Both the position numbers and the translations under genes were made by a program. DNA of 51,593 nucleotides, taken from Evernia prunastri (taxonomy: Eukaryota > Ascomycota > Lecanoromycetes > Lecanorales > Parmeliaceae). A model generated the notes under the pieces. The model ran no database searches. It worked only from the letters and a program-made list of their open reading frames with translations, and was not told where the DNA came from. Positions 20,676 to 31,829 of this stretch are shown one piece after another. Location: assembly GCA_003184365.1 (NCBI GenBank), contig NKYR01000192.1, positions 2,825-54,417 on the forward strand. The letters are read 5' to 3'. Numbering within the stretch: the first letter of the stretch is position 1; each line of letters opens with the position of its first letter.

Positions 20676-21448
20676 ATGCCATTTCTAAGAATCTGGGACC
20701 GCTGTTCGGGGAGCCAACCAGATGAGAATAAGTCTATGATGGCAAGAGCGCCGCATCAACGCCTCGACACTATCGAATCTCGGAAGATCTCATTAGCTAA
20801 GCACCTCAAGCACTGTGACTGGATCTCACCAACACCGTACATCTATTCACAAACTCACCAGCGGCAATTCAAGATCTGGTGAATGTGAGGGCCCAGCGAA
20901 ACAGAGGTAATCAGACTCTTACCGCTATCGATCCTAATACTCGTTTGAGAAAAGGCTTACCTATCCTCGATGTCGCTGCCGAAATGGATCACTATAACAT
21001 ACTTGATCCGTACAGAAAGTCGAATAAATACTACAACGGTCACTATGTTTGCCTATGGCAGGTCACCGAAAGGGAAATAGTCGGTCATTGGGAATGGGAT
21101 GACTTTGTTGCGCATGAAGATTGGTATCAAGCGATCATTATGCCCGCTTTCCGGCTATTTAGTAGAAATCCGGTGCCCATGGCCCTGCAGGCTGAGTCTG
21201 TTGACTTGTCGGATGTCATGAACAAGCTTTCTCGTAGGTTTTTGGTTTGAAGTAGCATTACAAAGCTAACTGAGTAAGTCACAAGCGATCCCTCCGACCC
21301 AAGCAATCTCTTCTACGGGAATTTGGACACATCAAGCGAAGGACTCGCCTGTTACTTTGAGGGTGAACTCAGTTGGGATACTGATGATGAAGTTGAAGAG
21401 GCCAACGCAGCTGATGATAGGATCAAGATCATTGAGGGGGATTGGTAA
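20676..21448 (+). pseudogene. DUF7587-like gene with a one-base frameshift
   Basis: The first part (MPFLRIWDRCSGSQPDEN ... DWISPTPYI) reads in one frame to about 20842. The continuation (FTNSPAAIQDLVNVRAQR, then RGNQTLTAIDPNT and LPILDVAAEMDHYNI) is in the frame one base earlier, so a base is missing near 20842. Without the shift the frame ends at 20882. A 48-bp GT-AG intron (21238-21285) then joins MNKLSR to SDPSNLFYGNLD, and the protein would end at 21448 in an acidic tail. The fold resembles the fungal DUF7587 family of unknown function, judged from memory of the pattern TPYISFTNSP. The cause is either a real mutation or a sequencing error; the decayed surroundings favour mutation. Confidence 0.6.
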
Positions 21449-21568
21449 GACATGGAATCAGTAATTGGATCCTCTCATTGGCAGTGAGGACCCTCCAAAT
21501 AGTGAATCACTAACATATGCCCTCCTTTTTGAACGGAAAGCGCTTTTTGACTAAGTGCTGACCCGCCC

Positions 21569-21877
21569 TCAAAAGTCCTTTTCTTGAACACTGTCTGTAG
21601 TACTGCATAAAGTCTCCATATCAACAGAATCGATATCTTGGTCGCCACCTGTGATGTGACTACCATGAGGTAGCCATTTCACTTGAATCCAGCAATTATC
21701 CTGCGTCATAGACGCGCCAGAGGCAGGCTTTGTCAAATATGTCAAATCCCAGTCCCATGAAGCATGTAAAGTGATTGCACCTGTTCGTACAACCAAGGTA
21801 TCGCACGGCCGGGTCAGCCTGTGATACAAGGTATCACCCCGAGACAGGAGCGTCACAACCGGACCTGATGGGCTCAC
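21569..21877 (-). CDS. Possible gene fragment on the minus strand
   Basis: A 102-codon frame with protein-like content (YHRLTRPCDTLVVRTGAITL, then WDWDLTYLTKP and CWIQVKWLPHG) suggests a real beta-rich fragment rather than a shadow. No family is recognised. It abuts the 5' end of the DUF3723 part on the other strand, which suggests a rearrangement junction near 21.88-21.95 kb. Confidence 0.3.
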   Translation of the reverse strand: MSPSGPVVTLLSRGDTLYHRLTRPCDTLVVRTGAITLHASWDWDLTYLTKPASGASMTQDNCWIQVKWLPHGSHITGGDQDIDSVDMETLCSTTDSVQEKDF

Positions 21878-21955
21878 ACTTCTTTGCCGTCCTTCGACTA
21901 TTTGACTAGTATTTACCGCGTCGCTCTACACTACCGACAAGTATTTCTCTACGTC

Positions 21956-23332
21956 ATGCGACATCTCCGTGAGCTGTCACCGGGATCCATAAAGGTAGAG
22001 CCTAAGCCGGCGGAGAGAATGATCCGGACGACGAAGGACCCCAATAAATCCGCATTGTATGGACTTGCCGACTTGGCGGAGCGGCTAGGATTCGAATCGG
22101 CGAAGATCAGCGACTTGAAGGCGAAATATTCCAATCATGCAGACGGGCGGTCACAGGCCAGGCCACCGAAACCTACTTTTGTAGTGGACGGACCTGGAGA
22201 GTGCCCGGAGAGAAGATGTGCATGTCCGTATGACCTCGCTTATGAGGAGAGCAGGGAGTTTCTTTTCCTCGATAACATGCACAGCACAGACAGAAGCCAA
22301 GGGAGCAGTATCCAGCCCGTTTTCGTCAGGAAGTCTGTGTATCTGGCTTATTTCGGCAGACGGGTGTTCGGTGATCATGATAGCGAATCTGCCATTTCGA
22401 ACCCTCCGGCAGGAGAACCACACCGGTCGGTGACTCCTCCAACGGATCGGTTGTTACTGACCTATTCGGAACGCGAAAGGAACGACCAGGAAAGAGAAAA
22501 TGATGATCAAGAGCAAGGCCGAGAACCGACGCAAGAATACGTAGACCAAGCATACGCACTCCAAGAGCAACCAAACGCGGAAGAAACGCGTGAGGATCAA
22601 GATCAGAGGCAAGCGGAGACCGATGAGGAGCAAGAAGACTTAAACTCAGGCGATACAAGCGAATGGCAAAATTATATGGAACAACTGGGAGACACGAGCC
22701 ATCTGTTTGATAGTCCACCCCGTTCACAAAGCATTCAGGAAGATCAGGAACCTCAATCAATGGACGATATAGACGAGCCGATGACGTATAACGGCGAGGG
22801 AGAGTGGGGTTCTGTGGCGCCTTCTATAATTTCGTCAAGTTATTATTCAGACGAGGTCCCGCTCGAAGAGGACCCACTCGATGAACGGGCCCCGCCTGAG
22901 GAAACTCCTCTCCGGGCAATAGCTTCAGCGCATATAGAAGCTACAGAAAAGGACGAACTCGCTCAAGAACGGTTCAAATTCATCTATCGCGATGGAGACG
23001 ATTGGGTTCCGATGGAAGAATATCCTTTTGGACCCTCTCTTTTCTCTTCGGTGGAGCTTATAGCAAATAAGCACGCAAGTGAGGGACGATATCTCCTCGA
23101 TACAGCTCTTTGGTCGTTGCACCCCTCAGAATGCTTTGAAGCTGCTATGGCTCATGGCTCACATATCATCCTTGTATTTCCAGCAGGAAAAATTCACATT
23201 GACCAACATCTCGCTGCATCTGCTTCCGAATTGGGAGGTAATGCCAGACCACTGGAGAGTAACACAAGAAAGAGAGCTGCCAATGATGACATCTCCAAGA
23301 AAGATCACATACGAAAGAAGCAAATCATGTAG
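21956..23332 (+). CDS. DUF3723-family protein, C-terminal part (likely 5'-truncated)
   Basis: Open frame of 458 aa from the first ATG; the frame is open back to about 21869. The segment ADLAERLGFESAKI, then FVVDGPGECPERRC, then DLAYEESREFLFL and PVFVRKSVYLAYFGR is characteristic of the C-terminal half of fungal DUF3723 proteins. A Glu/Gln/Asp-rich low-complexity region follows, then a short globular end and a basic KKDHIRKK tail. The family's N-terminal half is missing, and upstream bases contain an open piece in another frame (FFAVLRLFD), so the 5' end looks broken. DUF3723 genes are one of the recurrent accessory families of Starship elements; their function is unknown. Confidence 0.55.
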   Translation: MRHLRELSPGSIKVEPKPAERMIRTTKDPNKSALYGLADLAERLGFESAKISDLKAKYSNHADGRSQARPPKPTFVVDGPGECPERRCACPYDLAYEESREFLFLDNMHSTDRSQGSSIQPVFVRKSVYLAYFGRRVFGDHDSESAISNPPAGEPHRSVTPPTDRLLLTYSERERNDQERENDDQEQGREPTQEYVDQAYALQEQPNAEETREDQDQRQAETDEEQEDLNSGDTSEWQNYMEQLGDTSHLFDSPPRSQSIQEDQEPQSMDDIDEPMTYNGEGEWGSVAPSIISSSYYSDEVPLEEDPLDERAPPEETPLRAIASAHIEATEKDELAQERFKFIYRDGDDWVPMEEYPFGPSLFSSVELIANKHASEGRYLLDTALWSLHPSECFEAAMAHGSHIILVFPAGKIHIDQHLAASASELGGNARPLESNTRKRAANDDISKKDHIRKKQIM

Positions 23333-24797
23333 ACCACGAACGTTTCGTTTATATGCCCCAACATCCTTTGCTATGGTTCACCTTTTAAATACATCTGCTG
23401 TTATTAACACAATGTGTCTGGTCCACAACTAGCCGTATGTGTTTCTCGAGCGATCGAGTAAAATGTCTCATTTATAGCATGAAAGAAACAGCTCTCTGGC
23501 TAATATCTAGGGTGCCACAACACGTCGGCCCGTTCAACCCCACCACTTCAAGTACCAGACTTACATGGAGCCTCCGAGGGAAGACGACGCAGGACCTACG
23601 GTCTCGCAGCGTCATGCCCAAAGATCTGAACCACCCATCCATTCGGGAAGTCTTCCGCGACAGCTGAAATTTTCCTCTTCTCACACTCCATTCCCAAGGT
23701 CGAAGCTCGATCAACGTCCTCAATACTGCATCGATTGTATCACCTCTTCCACTTCTTTAACTCGTTCGTCAAAGTCTGCAATCGACCGGCTTGGGGGCTC
23801 TGTTAGTCCCTTCAGGCGATTCTCTTCTGCCGCGAGCTTTCCCAATAACATTCCCTGCACCTCCAACATGCATTCTTTCATGTCTCGTGCTTTCGAGAGT
23901 TCCGGGATCAAGGCGGATAGTTCGTTGAGCCATTCGCACCGCTTCGCCCGGTTTTGGCAGCGGAGCTCCTTCCCTTTTTGAATTTCCTCATCTTTGAGTG
24001 GCCGGCCATTTTTGTCGGGGACGGTCCGTCTGTCTATGTTCTATTGTCGGTCTCGGCCCTCTACTTGCGTTGAGGCCAAGATTCAGGCGCAGTGATCTGA
24101 GCATGGATGTGATTGGGACATGCTGGTGGATACCGCCATCTCCAACTTGTAAAAGGAAGTCGTGGATTAGATCTATGCAGGTTAGACCCTAAATGCGTCT
24201 CCAAGAGAATAAAACTGTGTGGAATAATCTATTTTTGATTGATCTTCATCGTTCGTGCTATTGTTCAACTATTGCTCTTGCGGTGTATCCACTTCTGGCT
24301 CGAGCACCCATTTGTGGCTCAAGTATCCGCTTCTGGTCTACTCTCTAGCATCTACTGTAGTCCCATTGGCCAATGGAGTGAAAAGGCTCTATTAATTGGT
24401 AAGCTACCGCCACTGCCTATCGATATCCTCTAAGCCTTATCCAGGCAATCGTGCTCCAATTTTGGCTCTCAGGATCCGATTCTGGCATTGGTAGGGTGGG
24501 GGAACACCCTCGGTTTCCCTGTGTTCGTCCATACCTTTGGAACCCTCCGGAAGACTACACACCCTGAGATAGACTGGGGTCCTTTTTTGGATCCTTGATC
24601 CAAATATGGTTCCCTGAAATAAGCTAAGCCCGTTGATACAGCTGCTCACGATCACACTGCCCTCTCCGTGCGCGCACCCCACCATGTGCAACGCTGCAAT
24701 GGAGCCGCCGGGATTCATGAAAGTCTACTGAGCCAGCACACTAATAGCATCGCTAGTCTCCGCTGAAAAATCTTATGTTCATCGAAACCAAGAGAAC
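23333..24797. other. Mostly non-coding interval with a coiled-coil remnant
   Basis: Apart from the minus-strand fragment below, nothing convincing. The stretch 24040-24790 shows no gene. Confidence 0.4.
23720..24039 (-). pseudogene. Coiled-coil gene fragment without a start
   Basis: About 106 codons open on the minus strand with no ATG before MKECM. The frame reads IQKGKELRCQNRAKRCEWL and continues to a helical end (FDERVKEVEEVIQSMQY). The basic-Cys segment followed by a heptad region looks like the C-terminus of a larger protein. It could be an exon whose upstream part is lost or mutated. Confidence 0.35.
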
Positions 24798-26539
24798 ATG
24801 GCTGTTAATAACGAAGCGAGGCAGAGGAGGGAGAAATTACGCAAGAGAGCTCGGGGGGCGATCAAGAAGGCTCATGCACTACATATCCTGTGTGAGGCCG
24901 ACGTTGCCTTGATAGTTATCCTGGGCGGTAAGCGTTACGAGTATAGATCCGATGACACGACAACCTGGCCACCAGCGCCTCAGATCGTGCGCTTGTCCCA
25001 ATATTCCACATACATACGAAGCAACACTGACGGAAAACTAGAAATCTGGAAGCCTGCTGCCAGAATCTTCCCCTTCCTGTGACATCGAGGATAATGACAA
25101 TATTTCGGAGATGATGAACCAAAATACGGATGTCTCTTCTCCTTCCGAACAATTACGTCGCGAGATGGCCACGTCACAAAGTACTTGTTCATGCCAGAGA
25201 AGGAAGGATTCATCGATGACGACATGGGTATCTTCGCTAGGACTTGCTCAAGGATTTGCAAAGAGTGTGGAAGCTAGCGCCATACCTCGAACCACCCCTG
25301 CGGCGATCGAGAGGATGTCGCCTTCATGCACCCCGGATCACGCTCCCATCGACAGATCCTCAGCAGCCAACTTTGGTCGCCGCGAAAAGAAGAGGAAGCT
25401 ATGTTCGGACGCGGTTGCCGCTCCCAACCCTCAAGCGGAGGTCCATACCATACCACTTTCAGAACCAAAGGGAAACTCTACGTTTGTGCAGCCTTACGTG
25501 TCCAATAAAGGAGCGGCGGAGGTCTCTAGTATACCGCCTGGTCTCGCCAGCAAGCTCAGCCTCATCGGCGGCGTAGAAGTTCTAAGGGACTTGAAGCACA
25601 CTCTTTTCCGTCTACGCTCTCCTTCCAGTAAGGGTTCGCTAGTTCCCAAACATGAGACAGATGCGCTTCCCACCAACAGTACGCTCGATAATCTTTTCTC
25701 CATTCGAACAGGTCAAGCACTCTCAATACTCAGGACCGAGCTGGAGGCAACTGAAATAGGGGAGCAGCTGTATAGATTCCGTAAACGAATCGCTCTGTCC
25801 CAGTTCTTCGAATTTTACGAAGTGGCGCAGGCTAATGCGTTATCTTTCCTTCAAGGGGATCTTAAGACGATGAGAGAATCCTCTCACAATATCACCTCAA
25901 AACAGTCCCCTCAACTGAAATCACGAGTGCTATATCGTATCGTAGACCTGATGTTTCCGAACACAGCTCATACGAACGAAGAAAACGCGGTCACCGCTAG
26001 TGAGAAAATTCGACAGATGCACGAGAAAGGACAGAGGGCAGCGGCTCACAAAAAAGTTCAAGACTGGAGGAGGAATGGCAAGCCTTGGTTTGCAATGGTG
26101 AAGCGCTTCGGAAGAGGAGTTTTGCTACTATTGCCAAAGAGCCTATCTGATGAGAAGTAAGTGCAATGAACCCTGCTTCAAGCTTCCGTACTATTTCGCT
26201 CAACCCTTGTCCGCTAACGTTACCGTCGCTAGCTTGAGAACGACGACGCTAGCCGATTTAGAGAATTTACTCAATACAATGGAATCGATCCTGTCACATT
26301 CGGAGGTCTTATTGCGATCAGCGAGCGTTCTATCACGTTCTGTGATTAGATGCCAGGCCCCAGCCGAGATACTCAGACTCGAAACCGATGATGCACTGCT
26401 CGATACGGATACCGAATACAGTCGCCAGGACCTCGATGCACTCTTGGAGCCATGCAATGTGGTCACACCTCTCGGGAAATATCACGGAGGTACTACACAA
26501 GCCGAGGGTAAAGACGGTTATGGATGGGAGGAGGATTGA
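24798..26539 (+). CDS. Divergent MADS-box-like protein (copy B)
   Basis: Three exons, 24798-24986, 25042-26156 and 26233-26539, give about 536 aa. Introns are 55 and 76 bp; the second has a canonical GTAAGT donor and a GCTAACG branch site. Residues 1-60 match the MADS core better than copy A (REKLRKRARGAIKKAHALHI, then LCEADVALIVIL and KRYEYRS), followed by TTWPP. The first intron lies four codons after WPP in phase 0, exactly as in copy A. The remainder is Ser/Pro-rich with a basic KKRKL patch and then helical segments (FRKRIALSQFFEFYEVAQ and ASEKIRQMHEKGQRAAAHKK). Likely a nuclear DNA-binding protein of a lineage-specific MADS-like family. The targets are unknown. Confidence 0.65.
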
Positions 26540-27192
26540 ATTGGTCGCTGTGTAAATTGAACTAGACATGGAAGCCTTCTGCAGTCTTTGAGTACTCCTC
26601 GATTTAAGTTGAACGTGTCTTCGAAATCGCGAACGGGCATGGTTTGAGAGAGGTCTATCTTGTTCAGGGTTGTGCCGACTCGGGGCTAGCCAAGCAGAGT
26701 CCTTGAACGATAAATCCGTTTGGTCAATGCCGCAGTGGCAAAGGATAATGAATGCAGTGAGAAAGCGTGGAACTACGTCCTCGAAAGTAGCACAGTTAGA
26801 GCGGACTGTGCCGAGTTCCGTGTGACCCTCTATACTCCCCCCCTTTGAATTTATACTGAATCATCATAAGGAGTTCATACGGCCCAAGATAGTTTATCAA
26901 TTATAGATCTCGGCGTAGTATGCTCCAGCTGAAACGAACCCTTCCCGCGTACCGCAGATCATCTTGTTGCCACGTCACGCTTTTCAACCTGCGCCAATCA
27001 TAGCTGCCCTTAAGCGCTATGGCCGACAAGGCTGATAAAACTTGCACTTTCAATTTGAGCCCCGCTATCTCCTCCATTTTCGGCGGATGCCAATATCGCC
27101 TCCGCCAATGTTGCTTGAGTTAATTCAAGCGGCCACACCGCAATATTAATGCTTGACTTAAGTGAAGTACATTCGTGCCCATCCCTGCTATT
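26540..27192. other. Intergenic, nothing recognised
   Basis: No coding pattern or repeat was found. Confidence 0.45.
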
Positions 27193-27426
27193 ATGGCCTC
27201 CACGACGCCTACTCCTATGCGGACTAAGGAAGCCGTTAAGCCAGACTTGTGGAAACAAGCTTTGGCCACTCTCAGCGCCGAGGATCAAAAGCAATACGAG
27301 GACTGCTCCTCAAGTATGCTTGACGTCTGGAAGCAGGTATGCAAGTACCGCATATATCTACGGCAGTTACACTAACGATTTGAGTCACAGACTTCCAGAG
27401 CTGGCTTTCGAGAGCGTGTCTACTAA
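27193..27426 (+). pseudogene. Possible remnant of an NLR N-terminal (NWD-NACHT-N-like) region
   Basis: Exon 27193-27336 encodes a 48-residue segment ending in DLWKQALATLSAEDQKQYED and LDVWKQ, which resembles the start of the N-terminal domain preceding NACHT in fungal NLRs. A good intron (GTATGC donor, CTAAC branch, CACAG acceptor, 27337-27390) follows. The next exon stops after 11 codons (27426). At 59 residues it cannot be a working receptor; it is either a decayed 5' end or an unrelated micro-protein. Resemblance rests on pattern memory only. Confidence 0.3.
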
Positions 27427-30353
27427 GAAAAGCGGCGACAACGGCAAAAAGATCTAATATTAATTCAGACTCTTTTCAACTATCCTTCCTGTCTTCCTCA
27501 ACACTGTCTTCATCAGTCTTAATTCATTATCTTTCTACTTTCTCCTTCCTTTCTCTTTCTCTCCTTGCTCGCATGATTTACAAAACTGTCGGCCACTTCA
27601 TTCCCGTCTCGAGACTGTTCACTTGGACCTGCATCCCAGATTTACCCAACTGCGACGATCACCTTGAGCCCCAACGCTATTGACCTCTATCGAAAAGCTT
27701 CCTTCTATGATCTTCTATATTTCGTGCTTCTGACTTCATCATCTTCCACCAGAATACTGTCCCGGAAATCGTCCTTAACAGTCCTCTTTTTACGCTCTCT
27801 TGACCATCTATCTCCTTATATATTCTCCCTTGCCGTCCTTAGATTTCGCCGCTGCTATACTGCGCTTTAGCTAGCATTCTAGCTCGCCTTCTGGCCTGCT
27901 TCATACACACACACTCCTGCGGCGAGCTTTGGACGATTGGCGTGGCGATGACGAATGCCCCAGCGCAGTGGAGTCTTCATTGAAGCTGTATATCTACTTT
28001 AGCTTGACTACCTTCCTGGTACTCCCCTTCTCCTCTCTTCCTCCTAGAACCGTATCAAATATACTTTCAATCTCAAAGGTAGCTATACTTTTATTGAAGT
28101 TCAGGAAATCCCTTGGAGAACGATGATCGGAATGTTTTATAAGGCCGGTACTGTATGTAAGACTCTCCCTCCAGTTGCCAAGAATGCCAAGAAGTTTTGA
28201 GCGGAACTTTCGCCGCGCGGCTCCAAAAACGGCGCTCTGCTCCAATCCGGGCTGCATCCTTTCCTGTCGCTGATTTCGAACCTTGTTCACGATAGATTCC
28301 CAGTGCTCACCCTCCGGAGCCAATTCTGACTCCTCTAACTCATCCGATTCCGGTCCCTCTATCTCTTTTCTGGGTGTTCCATTTCTGACTCGTCTCCTTC
28401 TTGGCCCCTCTGCTTACCAATCCACGCTCTTAGGCTATCTCAGATGTGAGCTTTTTCATAGGATCTTCTAAACGAGTTTAGGGTAACAGTAATATAGAAG
28501 AAAGGGCGACGACGAGCTCCCACCTCTACGTGGTGTCGCCTAGAAACCTCTTCTGCATTCTCAGAGAGGGCTAAGTGGAGTCTCATGGTGTCGAAAAGGA
28601 AGCGCCGATACTGCGATGTGGAGGCGTTGGCAAAACGTGGTGCCGCAGTCTCGAGTCTCGAATCGAATCTCGGATTGCGACGACGATAAACACGAAGTAT
28701 ACAACTGTCCGACACACGAAATACACCCCTCATTATCCTACGAGTTACCTTTCTCTCTCTTAACGACAATACTGACAAAAAAAAAAAAAGACATCGCGAC
28801 GCGATAACGACGGGCACACGGCGGAAGCTCAACACACCCGAAACGAATACTAAGACCGAAATACTACATTACGTGGAGAGCACTGGGTGGCCTAGGTAGA
28901 AGGCACATTAGCCAACGGGACTCGTCACACCAAAGGCGTAGGGACAGTGGTTCAGTCCCGGTGTGACCGGTGGGATACGAGATATCCACTTCCTCCCACG
29001 AGCCCGTTCAAAGCGCGATGGTAGTAGTAAGAGTATTGGCAAGGATACGAGTCTAGAAGGGCCGTCGGCGAGGACGCGTAGGCCTCGTCTCACCTACGTC
29101 TCCTCAGCGCGACGGGGTCTAGAAGCACGTATTCACGGGGCTTAGGCGGAACGACAAAGATGTGTCCACAAAGGAGTCACGTAAGGAAGAGAATTATGGG
29201 GTTAAATACAGGCAATGACTTCGGTCTAGAAAGGAACTACGGTTCTGCCAGTATCCCATCAAGAGCGGGGAGCGAAGGCGATACGATTAGGACACGGGGC
29301 CGCGTACGGGCGAAACGTGGGGAAGCAGAGGTGGATGGCTATATCGTACCACACACTGAGCTTCCGGGAGTGGTGACCCGGAATCGCTAAGTGGGTGGCA
29401 CGATTACGGAAGATCTCTTTGTTTATGGAAAGTTGGTATGGCTAAAGTGGAAGCCCAAGAAAGCTGCACACGAATACGTAGTGCCGGCGAGGGCAATAAT
29501 TAGGGTACTCGCATAGGCCCATTGGGTGTTACATCGAGTATGAAATAAAAAAAAAAAAAAAAATATAGAAGATAAATGCATCAAGCCTCCTGCAATGGCG
29601 CTAATACCGTCGTCGTCTCGTAGCTTACCATGATTTACCGGGCTATTCACATCCATCCATTTCAGCGGAGACTGTTACTACCCTTTGCATTGTGACTTTG
29701 AGAGGATGTCTCGACTCCAAAATTGGCGCATCTCCAGGCCTCCGTTTTTGGGTAATCCTTGCGCTATACAAATTTGATCTCGGGCCTGTCAGGCATATCC
29801 TACAAATTTTCATCCTTCGACCCTGTCTCATTCCGATTTCTCAAACCTGTGACCAACATGGGTGTGATCTGATAAGTTTTTGCATTTGAAACAGTAGTCA
29901 AAATCTGGACGATCCGAACACATCGATTTGGCAGACTCACCCTACGAAGTAATCAATACCCGGGCAAAGACAAAAAGTGTGCTTCCCATTCTGCACATTC
30001 TGTGGCGCGATGAAGAAGTAGAATGGATGTCAAGTAGTCACGTAGCTTACTTCTGGATATCACAAGTGGCTAGGGAAAGACGAGGTGACGACATCACATC
30101 TAGACTCTGATAGAACTAGGATTGAGAACTTCTCGTTGAAAGCAAAAAGGGAAGAAGAATCAATCTTCCCAATTAATATAGACGATTACGGTGAGCTGGA
30201 ATACAGCAGCGCGTCTTCAAAGATAACAAGTACAAACGAGGGCAGACTATTCTGAAACTAGATACTTTACGTGTAGTGTTCTGGACACGCAGAGCGAAGA
30301 CCATAAAGAAAGCCCAATGCCGGTCCGTCAAAGAGACTACATCTTCAAGCCAT
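27427..30353. other. About 2.9 kb non-coding; pyrimidine-rich stretch and two A-tracts
   Basis: 27470-28100 is strikingly T/C-rich with many CTTC/TCTC runs. 28777-28789 is A13 and 29547-29563 is A17, the second following a sequence without coding character. The layout, a unique-looking block ending in an A-run, could be an old non-LTR or SINE insertion. At 28.89-28.95 kb TGGCCTAGG and GTTCAGTCCCG vaguely resemble pol III A and B boxes. No duplicated target sites were identified. Confidence 0.35.
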
Positions 30354-31829
30354 TCATAGTGACCGATCCAAGGACGATACATCTCGGATGAGTGGGGAAT
30401 CCTGGTATCCGACTTCCTTGATCCGGGCTTCCGTGATCCTGGCCTCCATAAGCTCATCTCTATAGCTAACCATCTCGGATTGTGTCAAATCGTGGACCCA
30501 AGAGATGAGGTCATTGTACTCCCCTCTGAAGAAGTTGCATGATAAATCGTCTATGTGGTGTGGTTCCAGAGCTGGCTGCCGATGTCGGTACTTGATAGCG
30601 GCGCAAATATCCTCGGAGTTAAAGTCTCGGATCCAATGATGGCAGAAGATAATATCTTTGAAGACTGAGGGGGCTAAGTGTTGAGGCATAGGACTCCAGG
30701 AGTTGTGCGGAGGCTTCGGATAGAGCTGAGACATCGGTCAACTATCTTCGTGTACACGGTGGTGATGTTATCTCACCTGCACAAAATATGATACCATAGG
30801 AGGCTCACTATAGTCCGGTCCTGACAGCGTGATTTTAGAACTAGCCTTACAAAGCACTAAAGAAATCTCGAGGCGCAAGTAGTTGACCTCAACCGTGATG
30901 AGATACCAGGGTCCTGTAAGTACAGCCTTGACATGAAGACCTGTGCCACCACGTAGTAGCCAGCCCCACACTTTTCTCTGGAAATCTTCTCGCTGACCTT
31001 GGGAGACTGAATTCGCGTACAACATTGGATCTAGAAACGTGACGCTTGAACTCTTATAACTCGTATGATTTATTTCGAAGAAAACCTTTAGGACCGAACG
31101 TGCTTCGCACGGAATCGGCTTCTCGTGTCCGTACTGTTGGATCTTCGCGATGGCTGTTTCTAAAGGATGCTGACCTAGACCGAGAATGTTATACAATCCA
31201 GAATCAGCTCGAAAAACCTCCACACGTGGACATAGTTTGCCGTCTTGGATGTACATCAAAGTGAGAGGTGTGGACCTCCATCGTGCTAGTTCGATCGAGA
31301 CTGCTGAGAACGGATAAGAGGCCGGCGCTGTTGTAGCGACTGGATTTTGCGTATAGAGCTTGGAGGAATTGTTGCGCTTGAGGGTCATTGAGGAGTCTGA
31401 AGGTTCGCTGAGTTCCGTGCCGGTTGGAACATGTCTGTGATCCTCGGTCATGTCTTTTCTGCTGTCTTCGGCGCTCTTATTGTCGGTGTGAGCGATCCAA
31501 GCGTTTAAGCGATTGGTTGCTATGGATCCTGTGCGAGCCAGAGTAGACTCGATAGTGTTGTTCGTTTCTGGCGTACTGTAAGGTTCTGAAGTCGGGAAAC
31601 CTCTGTTTATTGGGGTTGATCTCAGGATAGATGTGTTTGAAGGTATAGAGTTCGGACGATTCTTGCGTTTGAGCGGTTTTCTGGTCTTTGCGCTCGGAAG
31701 AGGAGCTTTGTACTCTTCGCTGTCTTGCGGTCGCTTGCTCAAAGAGGAGCGGGCAGGTTCGAAGTCTGACGATAATGTCTTTAGCTGACCGCTAGGGGAA
31801 GAAGTGTGAGATCGCATTGACGTAGACAT
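30354..31829 (-). CDS. Hypothetical protein with disordered N-terminus
   Basis: Complement of 30354-30725 and 30777-31829 (51-bp intron, GTGAGA donor) gives 474 aa; the start is the first ATG (MSTSMRSHTSS). The first 190 residues are Ser/Thr/Pro-rich and basic (KPLKRKNRPN), probably disordered and nuclear. The rest looks globular (FSAVSIELARWRSTPLTLMY, then VWGWLLRGGTGLHVK and GPWYLITVEVNYLRLEI). After the intron comes an acidic-helical part. The frame ends at SSLDRSL, but a coding-like stretch (WLEDVVSL, TDRHWAFFMVFALRVQ) continues in another frame to about 30285, so a frameshift or an unrecognised intron near 30400 is possible. No family is recognised. Confidence 0.5.

Noticed and set aside
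22151..22760. Minus-strand frames of 90-144 codons opposite the DUF3723 gene
   Set aside because: They lack any family character, while the plus strand carries the DUF3723 pattern and acidic low-complexity expected for it.
28880..28960. tRNA gene or SINE head suggested by TGGCCTAGG and GTTCAGTCCCG
   Set aside because: A proper acceptor stem and anticodon arm could not be found. Kept only as a weak hint in the A-tailed region.
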